DNA from: an uncultured Mycoplasmatota bacterium | GTDB lineage: Bacteria > Bacillota_I > Bacilli_A > RF39 > UBA660 | Assembly (NCBI GenBank): GCA_900542735.1 | Contig: UQOS01000034.1 | Coordinates: forward strand, 1 to 14,022 | Direction of reading: 5' to 3' | DNA length: 14,022 nt | Shown here: positions 1-7,208 of the stretch, in pieces | How positions within the stretch are numbered: position 1 is the first letter of the stretch | Layout: every line of letters starts with the position of its first letter | Position numbers and translations under genes: made by a program | The notes under the pieces: model-generated | Database searches by the model: none | Told to the model about the DNA's origin: nothing | What the model saw: only the letters and a program-made list of their open reading frames with translations

Positions 1-126
1 TAATTATCTACTAAACTCACTAATCAAACTCTATCGCTAAATAATTATAACTATTTATCTATTTCCACCAACCATAGACTCTCTATAAAATCATTATAAA
101 TACCTCGACTTCAACGCATTTAAATT
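1..126 (-). promoter_or_regulatory. T-box leader (5' part, stem I), truncated by window edge
   Basis: A tRNA-sensing leader for an aminoacyl-tRNA synthetase or amino-acid gene lying beyond position 1. Read on the minus strand it shows the ordered stem I signatures: GTTGAAGTCGAGGTA (115-101, comparable to the AGTA side of the specifier loop), AGAGAG (84-79), then a TCTAT/ATAGA stem (78-74 with 62-58) closing the distal loop GGTTGGTGGAA (73-63). This matches the layout of the B. subtilis glyQS leader. A TTATAA/TTATAA helix (99-94 with 50-45) leads to a putative specifier loop TTATTTAG (44-37), followed by CGAT, which can pair with GTCG. By spacing the specifier would be TTA (Leu, 40-38) or TTT (Phe, 41-39); I cannot decide. 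The antiterminator with its TGGNACCGCG element is outside the window. Confidence 0.72.
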
Positions 127-132
127 AAGTAT

Positions 133-161
133 ATTATATATTCTTTTTCTATAAATGTAAA
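133..161 (-). promoter_or_regulatory. Sigma-A promoter for the T-box transcript
   Basis: On the minus strand TTTACA (161-156), a 17-bp spacer and a perfect TATAAT (138-133) put the transcript start near 126, just before the conserved T-box elements. The -35 lies inside the 3' end of the upstream 99-aa gene, and no terminator separates that gene from the leader. Confidence 0.7.
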
Positions 162-448
162 CAATTTTCATTAGCTAAATCCGTATTTTCTACTAGTTGT
201 AAGCTATCTTCATCAACAAAAATATCGAATTCATGAGTTGGTTCTTTTCCTAATAATGTATTACTTCCTTTTACATAGTCTTCTAATGTAATATAAGTAT
301 TAGGACTTACTTCAAGTAAGTATATTTTCTTTTTTTCTAAAACAGCATTCATATAGACTGTTTTATCTTTTATTTTATTTATGGTAACACACTTTAAAAT
401 ATCACCTAAATATAAATTTTTAATTTCTAATTCTTTTCTTTTTTTCAT
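149..448 (-). CDS. Hypothetical protein, 99 aa
   Basis: I do not recognise the family. The product is soluble: a lysine-rich N-terminus (MKKRKELEIKNLYLGD), a middle that alternates hydrophobic and charged residues as in a small beta-rich fold, and an acidic C-terminal third. There is no signal peptide, membrane helix or clear motif. The ATG at 448 is supported by a GGTG ribosome site 7 nt upstream and by a near-consensus promoter ahead of it (466-494), which argues that this is a real gene. It is followed directly by the T-box promoter and leader on the same strand. Its relation to the gene downstream of the leader is unknown. Confidence 0.6.
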   Translation of the reverse strand: MKKRKELEIKNLYLGDILKCVTINKIKDKTVYMNAVLEKKKIYLLEVSPNTYITLEDYVKGSNTLLGKEPTHEFDIFVDEDSLQLVENTDLANENCLHL

Positions 449-465
449 AGTATCACCACTGTTTT

Positions 466-494
466 AATATAGATGATACATTTAAAAATGTCAA
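466..494 (-). promoter_or_regulatory. Sigma-A promoter of the 99-aa gene
   Basis: On the minus strand a perfect TTGACA (494-489), a 17-bp spacer and TATATT (471-466, five of six consensus bases) lie just upstream of the ribosome site and the ATG at 448. Confidence 0.7.
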
Positions 495-532
495 TTATTA
501 TTTTTTTACATATATTAAATTAGGTGAAGAGT

Positions 533-751
533 ATGTTTAAACAAAGAGGCCATGGTTTTTTTTGTAGATGTGATGCTTGTAAAATACGTAGACGAAGTAG
601 TCTGTGGTATATGGGTATTTTATTTTCCTTACTTATTATTTTAATATGGCAAGTTATATTTACTATTTTTATTACTACTAAAATAAATGCCTTTTTAATT
701 TTTTTACTAATGTTCTGTGTGGTGGTTGGTTTCTTTCGCATTATTTTCTAA
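533..751 (+). CDS. Small membrane protein with CxCxxC motif, 72 aa
   Basis: Function unknown. The first 23 residues are basic and hold a cysteine cluster (Cys11, Cys13, Cys16 in FCRCDACKIRRR) that could bind a metal or form disulfides. Two hydrophobic helices follow (about residues 24-49 and 51-72), so the protein should sit in the membrane as a hairpin. I chose the ATG at 533 over the in-frame GTG at 524 because AGGTGA (522-527) overlaps the GTG and sits 5 nt before the ATG. The 3' end overlaps the convergent kinase-like gene by 45 bp. It is the only plus-strand gene in the first 5.7 kb. The minus-strand reading of the same stretch lacks a comparable ribosome site. Confidence 0.55.
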   Translation: MFKQRGHGFFCRCDACKIRRRSSLWYMGILFSLLIILIWQVIFTIFITTKINAFLIFLLMFCVVVGFFRIIF

Positions 752-1621
752 AAATGATAAAGTTTTATCGATATATAAGATTAAATTGGTAACTTGCTTT
801 ACACGCTGATACTCTCTTTTATCTAAATCTATTTTTTCTGGGATTAAAAGAAGAGCTAATAAAAGATAGTATTCTTCTTTTTTTAATGGATATTTAGACT
901 CATAAATATTTAAAATTTCTTGTAAACTGATATTAGAATAGTTTTTACGATAGAATATTTCTAAATCATAAATGGGTAAATCAATCCTAGAATTATCCCA
1001 ACTAATAAGGTATAAATTATCAGATTCTAGTAAATGATTATGATCAAGATTTCCATGAACATAGGCAAATCTTAATTTATGAGTATCTTTTATGATATCA
1101 TACCATTTATCTATATATTTTTTGCTCTGATTAACTGCTAAATAAATTAGAGAAATATTACGAATTAAGGCATAATTTGCTGGTGACATATAGACTTCTA
1201 GTTCTATCATATTCTGTATATCACTATAAAAGTGATAAATATATTCTAGTTTTTCTGATACTTCCTCATAGATTTTCTTTATATAATCTTCTTCTACTTC
1301 TTTATAAAAGGTTGTTTTTGTATGCAAAATACTAGCTAAATAAATGGTATCTTCCAACTTCTGTTCAATAGGAATTTTACTATCTTCAATGTAATCGAAT
1401 AGTTCTACTTCATCATTAATAGTAGAGTAAACTTGAGGAAAATTGTTAAAGTTACGGGATTTTAAATAATCAAAAGAATCTGCTTTTCTATGATTACTCT
1501 TTATGACATATTTTTTATTATGTAATGCCTCTGTAATAATAGTAGCAGATCCTAATTTCTGAATAGATTTTGGCTTTATATGATAATGTTTTAGTAATTC
1601 TTGTTTATTCACGACTAGCAC
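707..1621 (-). CDS. ysxE: YsxE/CotS-like spore-coat kinase-fold protein
   Basis: A protein of the aminoglycoside-phosphotransferase/CotS superfamily, about 304 aa, close to the usual length. The N-lobe includes YVIKSNHRKADSFDYL, where the nucleotide-binding lysine is expected. The catalytic-loop equivalent is HGNLDHNH (residues 189-196) rather than the typical HGDxxxxN, and the metal-binding segment reads ISWDNSRIDLPIYDLE rather than IDFDxxRxDLPxxDL. Fold and position therefore fit YsxE, but the catalytic Asp and one metal-binding Asp look lost, suggesting a pseudokinase. It follows a SpoVID-like gene and overlaps it by 17 bp, the same order as spoVID-ysxE in B. subtilis. Start is uncertain: GTG at 1621 or GTG at 1612, neither with a strong ribosome site, so translational coupling is likely. 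Expected site of action is the mother cell, at the forespore coat. Confidence 0.7.
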   Translation of the reverse strand: MLVVNKQELLKHYHIKPKSIQKLGSATIITEALHNKKYVIKSNHRKADSFDYLKSRNFNNFPQVYSTINDEVELFDYIEDSKIPIEQKLEDTIYLASILHTKTTFYKEVEEDYIKKIYEEVSEKLEYIYHFYSDIQNMIELEVYMSPANYALIRNISLIYLAVNQSKKYIDKWYDIIKDTHKLRFAYVHGNLDHNHLLESDNLYLISWDNSRIDLPIYDLEIFYRKNYSNISLQEILNIYESKYPLKKEEYYLLLALLLIPEKIDLDKREYQRVKQVTNLILYIDKTLSFLENNAKETNHHTEH

Positions 1622-2441
1622 AAGGTATGATTAATTTACTTCCCACTTTAACATTCGTTAAATCGTTATAGTTTTGTAGTTCTTCTTTGGTAGTCTGGTA
1701 TTTATCAATAATAGATTCTATTGTATCTGTTTCTCTTACCATATAAACATAGTAAGTGGAAAATGTTTCTTCACTAGATGCTAAACTAGAAAAAATAGAA
1801 CTCATATTGGTACTAGAAGTATTATTATCTTTTTCTTGTTTTACACTAGTGGTTTCTTTTTTAATTTCCTTTTTAGCTTCTTGTTTTGTAACTTCTACAA
1901 GTGGTATATCTTCTGTTAATATATCTTTTTTTATTTCTTCTGCTAATTTATGAAGTGGATTATTTTGTGGTACTTCTAGTTTTTCTTGTTTTTCTTCTAT
2001 TTCTACTGGAATTAAAATATCATCTTCCTTATTTCTAACGAAATCTTCCTCTGTATCTAATACTTCACTAACTTCTTCCAAAGAATTTCTCTTTTCTTCC
2101 AATTTAGGAAGTTTATTTTCTTCAATTCCGTCCATTTCTATTTCAACATTTATTTTTAGATCTTCTTCGTTAATGATTTCAAAATAAAAGTCGCTAATAA
2201 TAATTTCTAAGTTATCTAAATTGTATCTTTCATCAATATCAATCGTAAATGGTAATTTATAATGAAATTCTTCTTCTATTTGACTAGCATCTGTCATTTT
2301 ATACTTTCCATCTACTAAAATATCTCCAACTACTTCATGATTTTCATTTAATGCTAAAGTATGATTAACTTCAATATCAGTAATCTCAGCTATCATAGTT
2401 CTAAACGAAATTGTTTTTGTAAAAGGTACAACCTTCTTCAT
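1605..2441 (-). CDS. spoVID: SpoVID-like spore coat morphogenetic protein (SPOCS + LysM)
   Basis: A 278-aa protein with the architecture of SpoVID, the B. subtilis protein that drives coat encasement of the forespore. Residues 1 to about 110 resemble the SPOCS (SpoVID-type N-terminal, DUF3794-like) beta domain, including GDILVDGKYKM and the motif FTIDIDERYNLDNLEI. Residues about 110-225 are a charged low-complexity Glu/Lys linker. Residues 230-273 are a LysM domain (YYVYMVRETDTIESI, ending VGSKLIIP), as at the SpoVID C-terminus. It is shorter than B. subtilis SpoVID (about 575 aa), mostly in the linker. The ATG at 2441 has a GAGGG ribosome site. The overlapping ysxE-like gene downstream strongly supports the assignment. 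In B. subtilis the locus is under SigE; I see no unambiguous SigE promoter in the short upstream gap. Confidence 0.75.
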   Translation of the reverse strand: MKKVVPFTKTISFRTMIAEITDIEVNHTLALNENHEVVGDILVDGKYKMTDASQIEEEFHYKLPFTIDIDERYNLDNLEIIISDFYFEIINEEDLKINVEIEMDGIEENKLPKLEEKRNSLEEVSEVLDTEEDFVRNKEDDILIPVEIEEKQEKLEVPQNNPLHKLAEEIKKDILTEDIPLVEVTKQEAKKEIKKETTSVKQEKDNNTSSTNMSSIFSSLASSEETFSTYYVYMVRETDTIESIIDKYQTTKEELQNYNDLTNVKVGSKLIIPCASRE

Positions 2442-2481
2442 AATATCCCTCTTTTCTATTAGAATATTATGTAATAGAATG

Positions 2482-2506
2482 AAAAAAAAGACTAAATTTT
2501 AGTCTT
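2482..2506 (-). terminator. Rho-independent terminator after the lon-associated gene
   Basis: On the minus strand the inverted repeat AAGACTA/TAGTCTT (extendable to 9 bp), 2506-2488, is followed by a run of eight T. The stop codon (2501-2499) of the upstream gene lies inside the hairpin. It separates the lon transcript from spoVID. Confidence 0.85.
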
Positions 2507-3212
2507 CTAATTGATTTTTATTCATTTCTTTTTTCTTTTGTTTTTCTTTTTGATATATTTGATACTGTTCATAATAATCATTCAAATATTCTAACCTATT
2601 TTGAATTCTAGATATCATAATATTTATTTTAATATTTGACACTTCTGTAGTATCACAGATTAGTTCCATATTAGGAATGTATTTAGCTATTTCTTCAATG
2701 TCAACAGTCTTACTAAGTATAGCAGTTATAGTAGTTAATATATGAAAAGTATAATACTTTCTATTTTCTAAATCGTTACCACTAATATAAAAAACATTAT
2801 AATAATCCTCTTTTATTAATTGATATAAAGATTCTGGTCCCTGAAAAACAAGTTTATAGATATCAACGCCATGATTTTTTCTTTCTTCTTTTACCCATTT
2901 TTTAATTCTTGAGTTTAATTCATAATTAGACATACTTTTATATTCATGTATGGTATCTAATATTCTATTTAAATTAGTAACTGTTTCTTTTGTATGTTTA
3001 GAAGCAAATCTTTTTTCATAGAAAAGATAGCATAGTTTTTCCATAAGTTCAGGTGATGTATAGAAAAAATCATCATCATCTAAAATCAAACTAATATTTT
3101 TGGCTAGATAGTTTAATTTAGTTTCGTCACTTGCTAACGCTAATATTTCTTCTTTAGTTGCTGTTAAAAATGTTGACTTAGTCCACCAACAACCTAATAT
3201 TTCTTGGATCAT
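2499..3212 (-). CDS. Uncharacterised protein encoded downstream of and overlapping lon, 237 aa
   Basis: No family recognised. The predicted protein is soluble and mostly alpha-helical, rich in Lys, Glu, Ile, Tyr and Asn. Visible marks are a CWW near the N-terminus (MIQEILGCWWTKS), an acidic stretch LDDDDFFY, a basic middle segment (RIKKWVKEERKNHG), and a highly charged C-terminal tail (YQKEKQKKKEMNKNQ). No transmembrane helix or enzyme motif is visible. A GTG-initiated reading from 3251 is possible but has no ribosome site; the ATG at 3212 has AAGGAAAG upstream, so I prefer it. Even so it overlaps the end of lon by 35 bp, implying co-transcription and translational coupling with Lon. In B. 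subtilis the gene after lon is ysxC, and this is not that GTPase. A strong terminator follows. Confidence 0.65.
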   Translation of the reverse strand: MIQEILGCWWTKSTFLTATKEEILALASDETKLNYLAKNISLILDDDDFFYTSPELMEKLCYLFYEKRFASKHTKETVTNLNRILDTIHEYKSMSNYELNSRIKKWVKEERKNHGVDIYKLVFQGPESLYQLIKEDYYNVFYISGNDLENRKYYTFHILTTITAILSKTVDIEEIAKYIPNMELICDTTEVSNIKINIMISRIQNRLEYLNDYYEQYQIYQKEKQKKKEMNKNQLED

Positions 3213-5535
3213 TTTTCTTCTTTCCTTTTCTTTTTTTAAAAAGTCTTTCACTAATTTGTAAATAACGGTCTACCATAATAAAGTTGATTTCTTGTTTAAT
3301 ATCGTTAGGTATTTCATCTAAATCTTTTTCATTTGCACTTGGAATAAAAATAGTACGAATACCATTACGATGAGCTCCAATTACTTTTTCTTTCAAACCA
3401 CCAATTGCTAAAACTTTACCACGAAGAGTCATTTCTCCTGTCATCGCAATATTGGTATGAATACTAGTACCAGTTAATAGTGATATCAAAGTAGTTGTTA
3501 GAGTAACTCCGGCACTTGGTCCATCTTTTGGTACTGCTCCTTCTGGTACATGAATGTGAATATCTTTATTTTCAAATAAAGAATAATCAATATTAAATTT
3601 TTCATAGTTTGCTTTGATATAATCTAATGCTAAATTAGCAGATTCTCTCATAACATCACCAAGACTACCAGTCATCACAATATTACCTTTGCCTGGAAAC
3701 ATAACGGCTTCAATAGGTAAAGTATCACCACCATATGGTGTATAAGCAAGACCATTTACAACACCAACATGTTCAATAATATCAACATCAGTCCATAAAT
3801 ATTTCTTTTTTCCTAAATATTTTTCAATATTATAATCTGTAATAGTTACTTCTTCTGTTTTATGATCCAGCATTTTTTCTTTGACAGTTTTTCTTAAAAC
3901 AGTTGCTAAATTTCTAGTTAATTCACGAACACCTGCTTCTTTTGTATAGGATCTTATCATAGTTAAAATCACTTCATCACTAAAGGTTACTTCTTCTTCC
4001 TTTAATCCATGTTCTTTTAACTCTCTTGGAATTAAATAGTTTTTCGCAATATCTAGTTTTTCATATTCAGTATAGGAAGAAAGCTCAATAATTTCCAAAC
4101 GATCTCTTAATTCATTAGGAATTTGATCATAATAATTAGCAGTTGTGATAAACATAACTTGACTTAAATCAAATTCTTCTTCGATATAATGGTCAGAAAA
4201 ACTTTTATTTTGTTCTGGATCTAAAATTTCTAGAAGACTACTTGCAGGATCACCTTTAATATCTTTTGTCATTTTATCTATTTCATCAATAATAAAGACG
4301 GGATTAGAACTACCTGCTTTTTTCATTCCTTGAATAATAAGTCCAGGAGCTGCTCCTACATAGGTTCTTCTATGACCAACAATTTCAGCTTCATCATTTA
4401 TACCACCTACTGATATTTTAGTCCATTTACGATTTAGGCTATCTGCTATACTTTTAGCAAGAGTAGTTTTTCCTACTCCAGGTGGACCAACTAAACAGAT
4501 AATAGGACTCTTTAAGCTATTCGTATTTTTTTTAACTGCTAAATATTCCACAATTCTTTCTTTTACTTGTTCTAGACCAAAATGTGACTTATCTAATACT
4601 TCTTTTACTTTGTTTAAATCATTATTATCTTTTGTATAAGTATTCCAAGGCAAATCTAATAACCAGTCAATATAAGTACGAATCATTCCTACTTCAGGTG
4701 CACTAGGTGTCATTGCTTCATAACGATTAAGTTCTAGGTAAAGTCGTTCTTTAATTTTAATATTACATTTTGAGTTTTCAATTTGTTCTCTTAATTTTTG
4801 AATCTCATTATCTTTATCATTAATATCGCCAAGTTCTTCTTTTATCACTCTAATTTTTTCTCGTAAAACATATTCTTTTTGACTTTTTTCTATTTCATAA
4901 GATAATTTATCATCTATAATTCTTTCAAGTTCAGCTATTTCCATATCATGATTAATATCTGATAGAATCATTTCTACCCTTTTAATTGCACTCGTTTCTA
5001 AAACATATTCAATTTTTCTTTCATTTGATATAGGTAAAATTGGTACTAAACAATCTGTTAATTCTTCTAAAGAATCCATTTTCAATATGTCATTTAAAAT
5101 ATCGTCTTTTAAATTTGTTACTTCTTGATATTTTTCTATTTTGTTATAAAGTGCTCTTAGATAAGCTTCATATTCTTTTTCAGGAATAGGATTACTTAAA
5201 ATTTCTGCTACTTTAGCTTCTAAGACTTGTTCTCCTTTTACAAAATCAATAATTTCTACTCTTTTAATACCAGATACCACAACTTTAGTCTTACCATTTG
5301 GTAAATCAATATGTAATTTTACTTTTCCAACTACGCCAATATTTGGAAGATTGCTAGCTTGAATAATTTCTTCATTTGTATCTGTATTAATTACTAAAAT
5401 ATTACTATCATAATAACCCTCTGATAGGGAAAATATTTGTTTTTCTAATGGCGTATCAAAATCCATTCTTACTTCGTTAAGTGGCAAAAGAACTGTATTT
5501 TTTAATACCAAGACAGGAAGATTATTCTCTTGCAT
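3178..5535 (-). CDS. lon: ATP-dependent protease La (LonA)
   Basis: Cytosolic AAA+ serine protease that degrades misfolded and regulatory proteins. At 785 aa it is full length for LonA. Residues about 6-200 form the Lon N-terminal substrate-recognition domain (LPVLVLKNTVLLP). A coiled coil spans about 205-270. The AAA+ module has Walker A GPPGVGKTT (350-358) and Walker B VFIIDEIDK. The protease domain has the catalytic serine in PKDGPSAG (Ser674) and lysine in GGLKEK (Lys717), the same 43-residue spacing as Ser679/Lys722 in E. coli. The ATG at 5535 follows AGGGTGGTG. A promoter is seen at 5563-5590, but I found no clear CtsR or CIRCE operator. The C-terminus is very basic (FKKRKGKKKND), and its coding sequence overlaps the start of the next gene. 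Confidence 0.97.
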   Translation of the reverse strand: MQENNLPVLVLKNTVLLPLNEVRMDFDTPLEKQIFSLSEGYYDSNILVINTDTNEEIIQASNLPNIGVVGKVKLHIDLPNGKTKVVVSGIKRVEIIDFVKGEQVLEAKVAEILSNPIPEKEYEAYLRALYNKIEKYQEVTNLKDDILNDILKMDSLEELTDCLVPILPISNERKIEYVLETSAIKRVEMILSDINHDMEIAELERIIDDKLSYEIEKSQKEYVLREKIRVIKEELGDINDKDNEIQKLREQIENSKCNIKIKERLYLELNRYEAMTPSAPEVGMIRTYIDWLLDLPWNTYTKDNNDLNKVKEVLDKSHFGLEQVKERIVEYLAVKKNTNSLKSPIICLVGPPGVGKTTLAKSIADSLNRKWTKISVGGINDEAEIVGHRRTYVGAAPGLIIQGMKKAGSSNPVFIIDEIDKMTKDIKGDPASSLLEILDPEQNKSFSDHYIEEEFDLSQVMFITTANYYDQIPNELRDRLEIIELSSYTEYEKLDIAKNYLIPRELKEHGLKEEEVTFSDEVILTMIRSYTKEAGVRELTRNLATVLRKTVKEKMLDHKTEEVTITDYNIEKYLGKKKYLWTDVDIIEHVGVVNGLAYTPYGGDTLPIEAVMFPGKGNIVMTGSLGDVMRESANLALDYIKANYEKFNIDYSLFENKDIHIHVPEGAVPKDGPSAGVTLTTTLISLLTGTSIHTNIAMTGEMTLRGKVLAIGGLKEKVIGAHRNGIRTIFIPSANEKDLDEIPNDIKQEINFIMVDRYLQISERLFKKRKGKKKNDPRNIRLLVD

Positions 5536-5562
5536 ACTTTCACCACCCTAAAACTGATTTTT

Positions 5563-5590
5563 ATTATAACATTTAAATAAAAAAAAGCAA
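5563..5590 (-). promoter_or_regulatory. Promoter of lon
   Basis: On the minus strand TTGCTT (5590-5585), a 16-bp spacer and a perfect TATAAT (5568-5563) lie about 30 bp before the lon start codon. The gap from 5536 to 5739 otherwise holds two hairpins (5658-5684 and 5687-5703) and no further gene. Confidence 0.65.
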
Positions 5591-5657
5591 CAATATATAC
5601 AACTTTTTACATTGGATATTGTTGGTAGTTTAATTATTCAAATCATTATTTTAAAAT

Positions 5658-5684
5658 AAAAAAAGAATGAAATAAATTTCATTC
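5658..5684 (-). terminator. Rho-independent terminator upstream of lon
   Basis: A perfect inverted repeat GAATGAAAT-AA-ATTTCATTC (5665-5684) is followed on the minus strand by seven T (5664-5658). It would stop minus-strand transcription entering from the accessory island before the lon promoter. No intact minus-strand gene now lies directly in front of it; it may have served a gene displaced or destroyed by the insertion. Confidence 0.65.
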
Positions 5685-5739
5685 GCCAACCACTTTATGG
5701 TTGTTTTCTTTTGGTGTAAAATATTAATGTGATGTAATT

Positions 5740-6907
5740 ATGATTTTATGTACTGAAAATGATAGCGATTTTATTAAATACAAAGATAAGGTTGAAAATA
5801 GAAAAGTTACTTTTACTATTAAAGAAATTTTTCAAGATTGGTGGACTAAATTTTTAAATACTTATCCTAATCTTAATATTAGAGATGTTGTATTTTTAAA
5901 TGTTGAAAAAATGTTAAAATGTCATTCTTGGGATTTAGGTTATGCAATTTATAAATGCCCTGAATGTGGTGAAGAAAAAAATCGTTCCACATGCTTGTAA
6001 GTCTAGAATGTGTTCTTCCTGTGGTAATAAATATAATAAACAACGCTCTACTTCTATTTTTTCTAAATTATTTAAATGTAAACATAGACATGTTGTTTTT
6101 ACTATTCCAGATAAACTAAGAATTTATTTTAGACAAGATAGGAAAAGATTTAATCTCCTTTTTAAAGCTGCTTCTATCACTATTAATTGTTGGTTCAAAG
6201 AAAAGTATAAGAAAAAAGAATTAATCCCAGCTTATATTTGTATTCTTCATACTTTTGGTAGAAGTCTTATTTTCAATCCTCATATACATATGATTCTAAT
6301 GGACGATGGTATTTCTAATAAATCAAAAGAATTTGTTAAAGTTAATTTCTTTTCTTACCCATCATTTAGAAAAAGATTTATGAAAGTTTTACTAGATTTA
6401 CTTGAAGATGATATTGGAAAAGATGAATTTAGAAAAGTTAAAAATGCTATGTATTTTAAACACAAAGAAGGTTTCTATGTTTATGCTCCTCCATCTAAAT
6501 ACAAATCTTATGTTGATTTAGTTAAATATGTATGTAGATATGTTGCTAGACCTGTTATGGCTGAATCCAGAATCATTGATTATGATGGTACTTTTGTCAC
6601 TTTTTGGTATCAAAGACATAATGATGATTTAATTATTATTGAAAAAGTTCATGCATACGAGTTTATTTCTAGATTAATCGTTCATATACCTGATCATAAT
6701 TTTAAACAAATTAGATTTTATGGTGCTTATCATAATTCTACTAAAATTACTATTGAAATTCAGAAGTTAATTTCTAAAGAAAAAGCAGATTATCAAAAGA
6801 AATTAAATAAGTGGTGTCCCATGATTATCATTAATTTTGAAATTGATCCAATCAATTGTCCAATTTGTAACAATACAATGATATACTATAGAAGTGTTTA
6901 CACTTAA
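5740..6907 (+). pseudogene. IS91-family transposase, split by a +1 frameshift
   Basis: A rolling-circle transposase with an N-terminal zinc ribbon and a Y2 HUH nuclease domain. The first frame (5740-6000) gives the start and the first half of the ribbon (CPECG). The second frame carries CKSRMCSSCG and the rest, to 6907. The switch lies in an A7 run at 5975-5981: dropping one A gives a continuous 388-aa protein reading CGEEKIVPHACKSRMC, the expected family sequence. In the joined numbering the HUH motif is NPHIH (His181, His183), and the paired catalytic tyrosines are YVCRY (Tyr263, Tyr267), the YxxxY spacing of IS91. AESRI and FWYQRH blocks follow, and a CPIC pair is near the end. All catalytic residues are intact, so the lesion is recent, a sequencing error, or bypassed by slippage. 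The ATG at 5740 is the only in-frame start after a stop at 5725; its ribosome site is weak. Confidence 0.85.
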
Positions 6908-6919
6908 TGGAGGTATATC

Positions 6920-7156
6920 ATGAATACAGAAGTAAAAGAAATTAAGAAAATTTTAAAAGAAGCTCAAGATTATTTTGGCAAAGATGAAAAGATTTATATT
7001 TTCAAATGTAAAAAATGTCACAAATTGGATCCAGTTCCCAGTTTTGTTGTAAGTGAACAAATGGGATTCTTAAAATTTATAAAGAGAAAAAGTACTCCTG
7101 AAATGGATTGCCCATACTGTGGTGGTACTATGCTACCTCTTGATTTGAAAAATTAA
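6920..7156 (+). CDS. Small zinc-ribbon protein, IS passenger, 78 aa
   Basis: Function unknown. It has an N-terminal helix (MNTEVKEIKKILKEAQDYF) and two CxxC pairs: Cys30-Lys-Lys-Cys33 and Cys64-Pro-Tyr-Cys67 followed by GG, about 30 residues apart, forming a probable zinc ribbon or rubredoxin-like knuckle pair. It begins 12 nt after the transposase stop, with a strong GGAGG (6909-6913) 6 nt before the ATG, and is followed by its own terminator. It therefore looks like the second gene of the element. It is intact although the transposase frame is broken. Possible roles are a transposition accessory protein or a regulator; the sequence does not decide. Confidence 0.7.
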   Translation: MNTEVKEIKKILKEAQDYFGKDEKIYIFKCKKCHKLDPVPSFVVSEQMGFLKFIKRKSTPEMDCPYCGGTMLPLDLKN

Positions 7157-7182
7157 AGGTTTTTCTTTAATCTTTTTGATGT

Positions 7183-7208
7183 GGACTTAGTTTTATTAAG
7201 TCCTTTTT
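7183..7208 (+). terminator. Terminator after the zinc-ribbon gene
   Basis: Stem GGACTTA (7183-7189), loop GTTTTAT, stem TAAGTCC (7197-7203) and five T. It lies 26 nt after the passenger gene stop. Being close to the right end of the IS, it could also act as part of the rolling-circle origin end. Confidence 0.7.

Noticed and set aside
520..741. Minus-strand open frame of 73 codons antisense to the small membrane protein
   Set aside because: No ribosome site comparable to the AGGTGA of the plus-strand gene, no sensible protein features, and the plus-strand reading has two clean hydrophobic helices.
1756..1953. Plus-strand open frame of 65 codons inside the SpoVID-like gene
   Set aside because: Serine- and phenylalanine-rich shadow of the Glu/Lys-rich linker codons on the other strand; no ribosome site.
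5536..5740. CtsR or CIRCE heat-shock operator before lon
   Set aside because: No GGTCAAA tandem heptads and no TTAGCACTC-N9-GAGTGCTAA-like sequence found on reading the gap.
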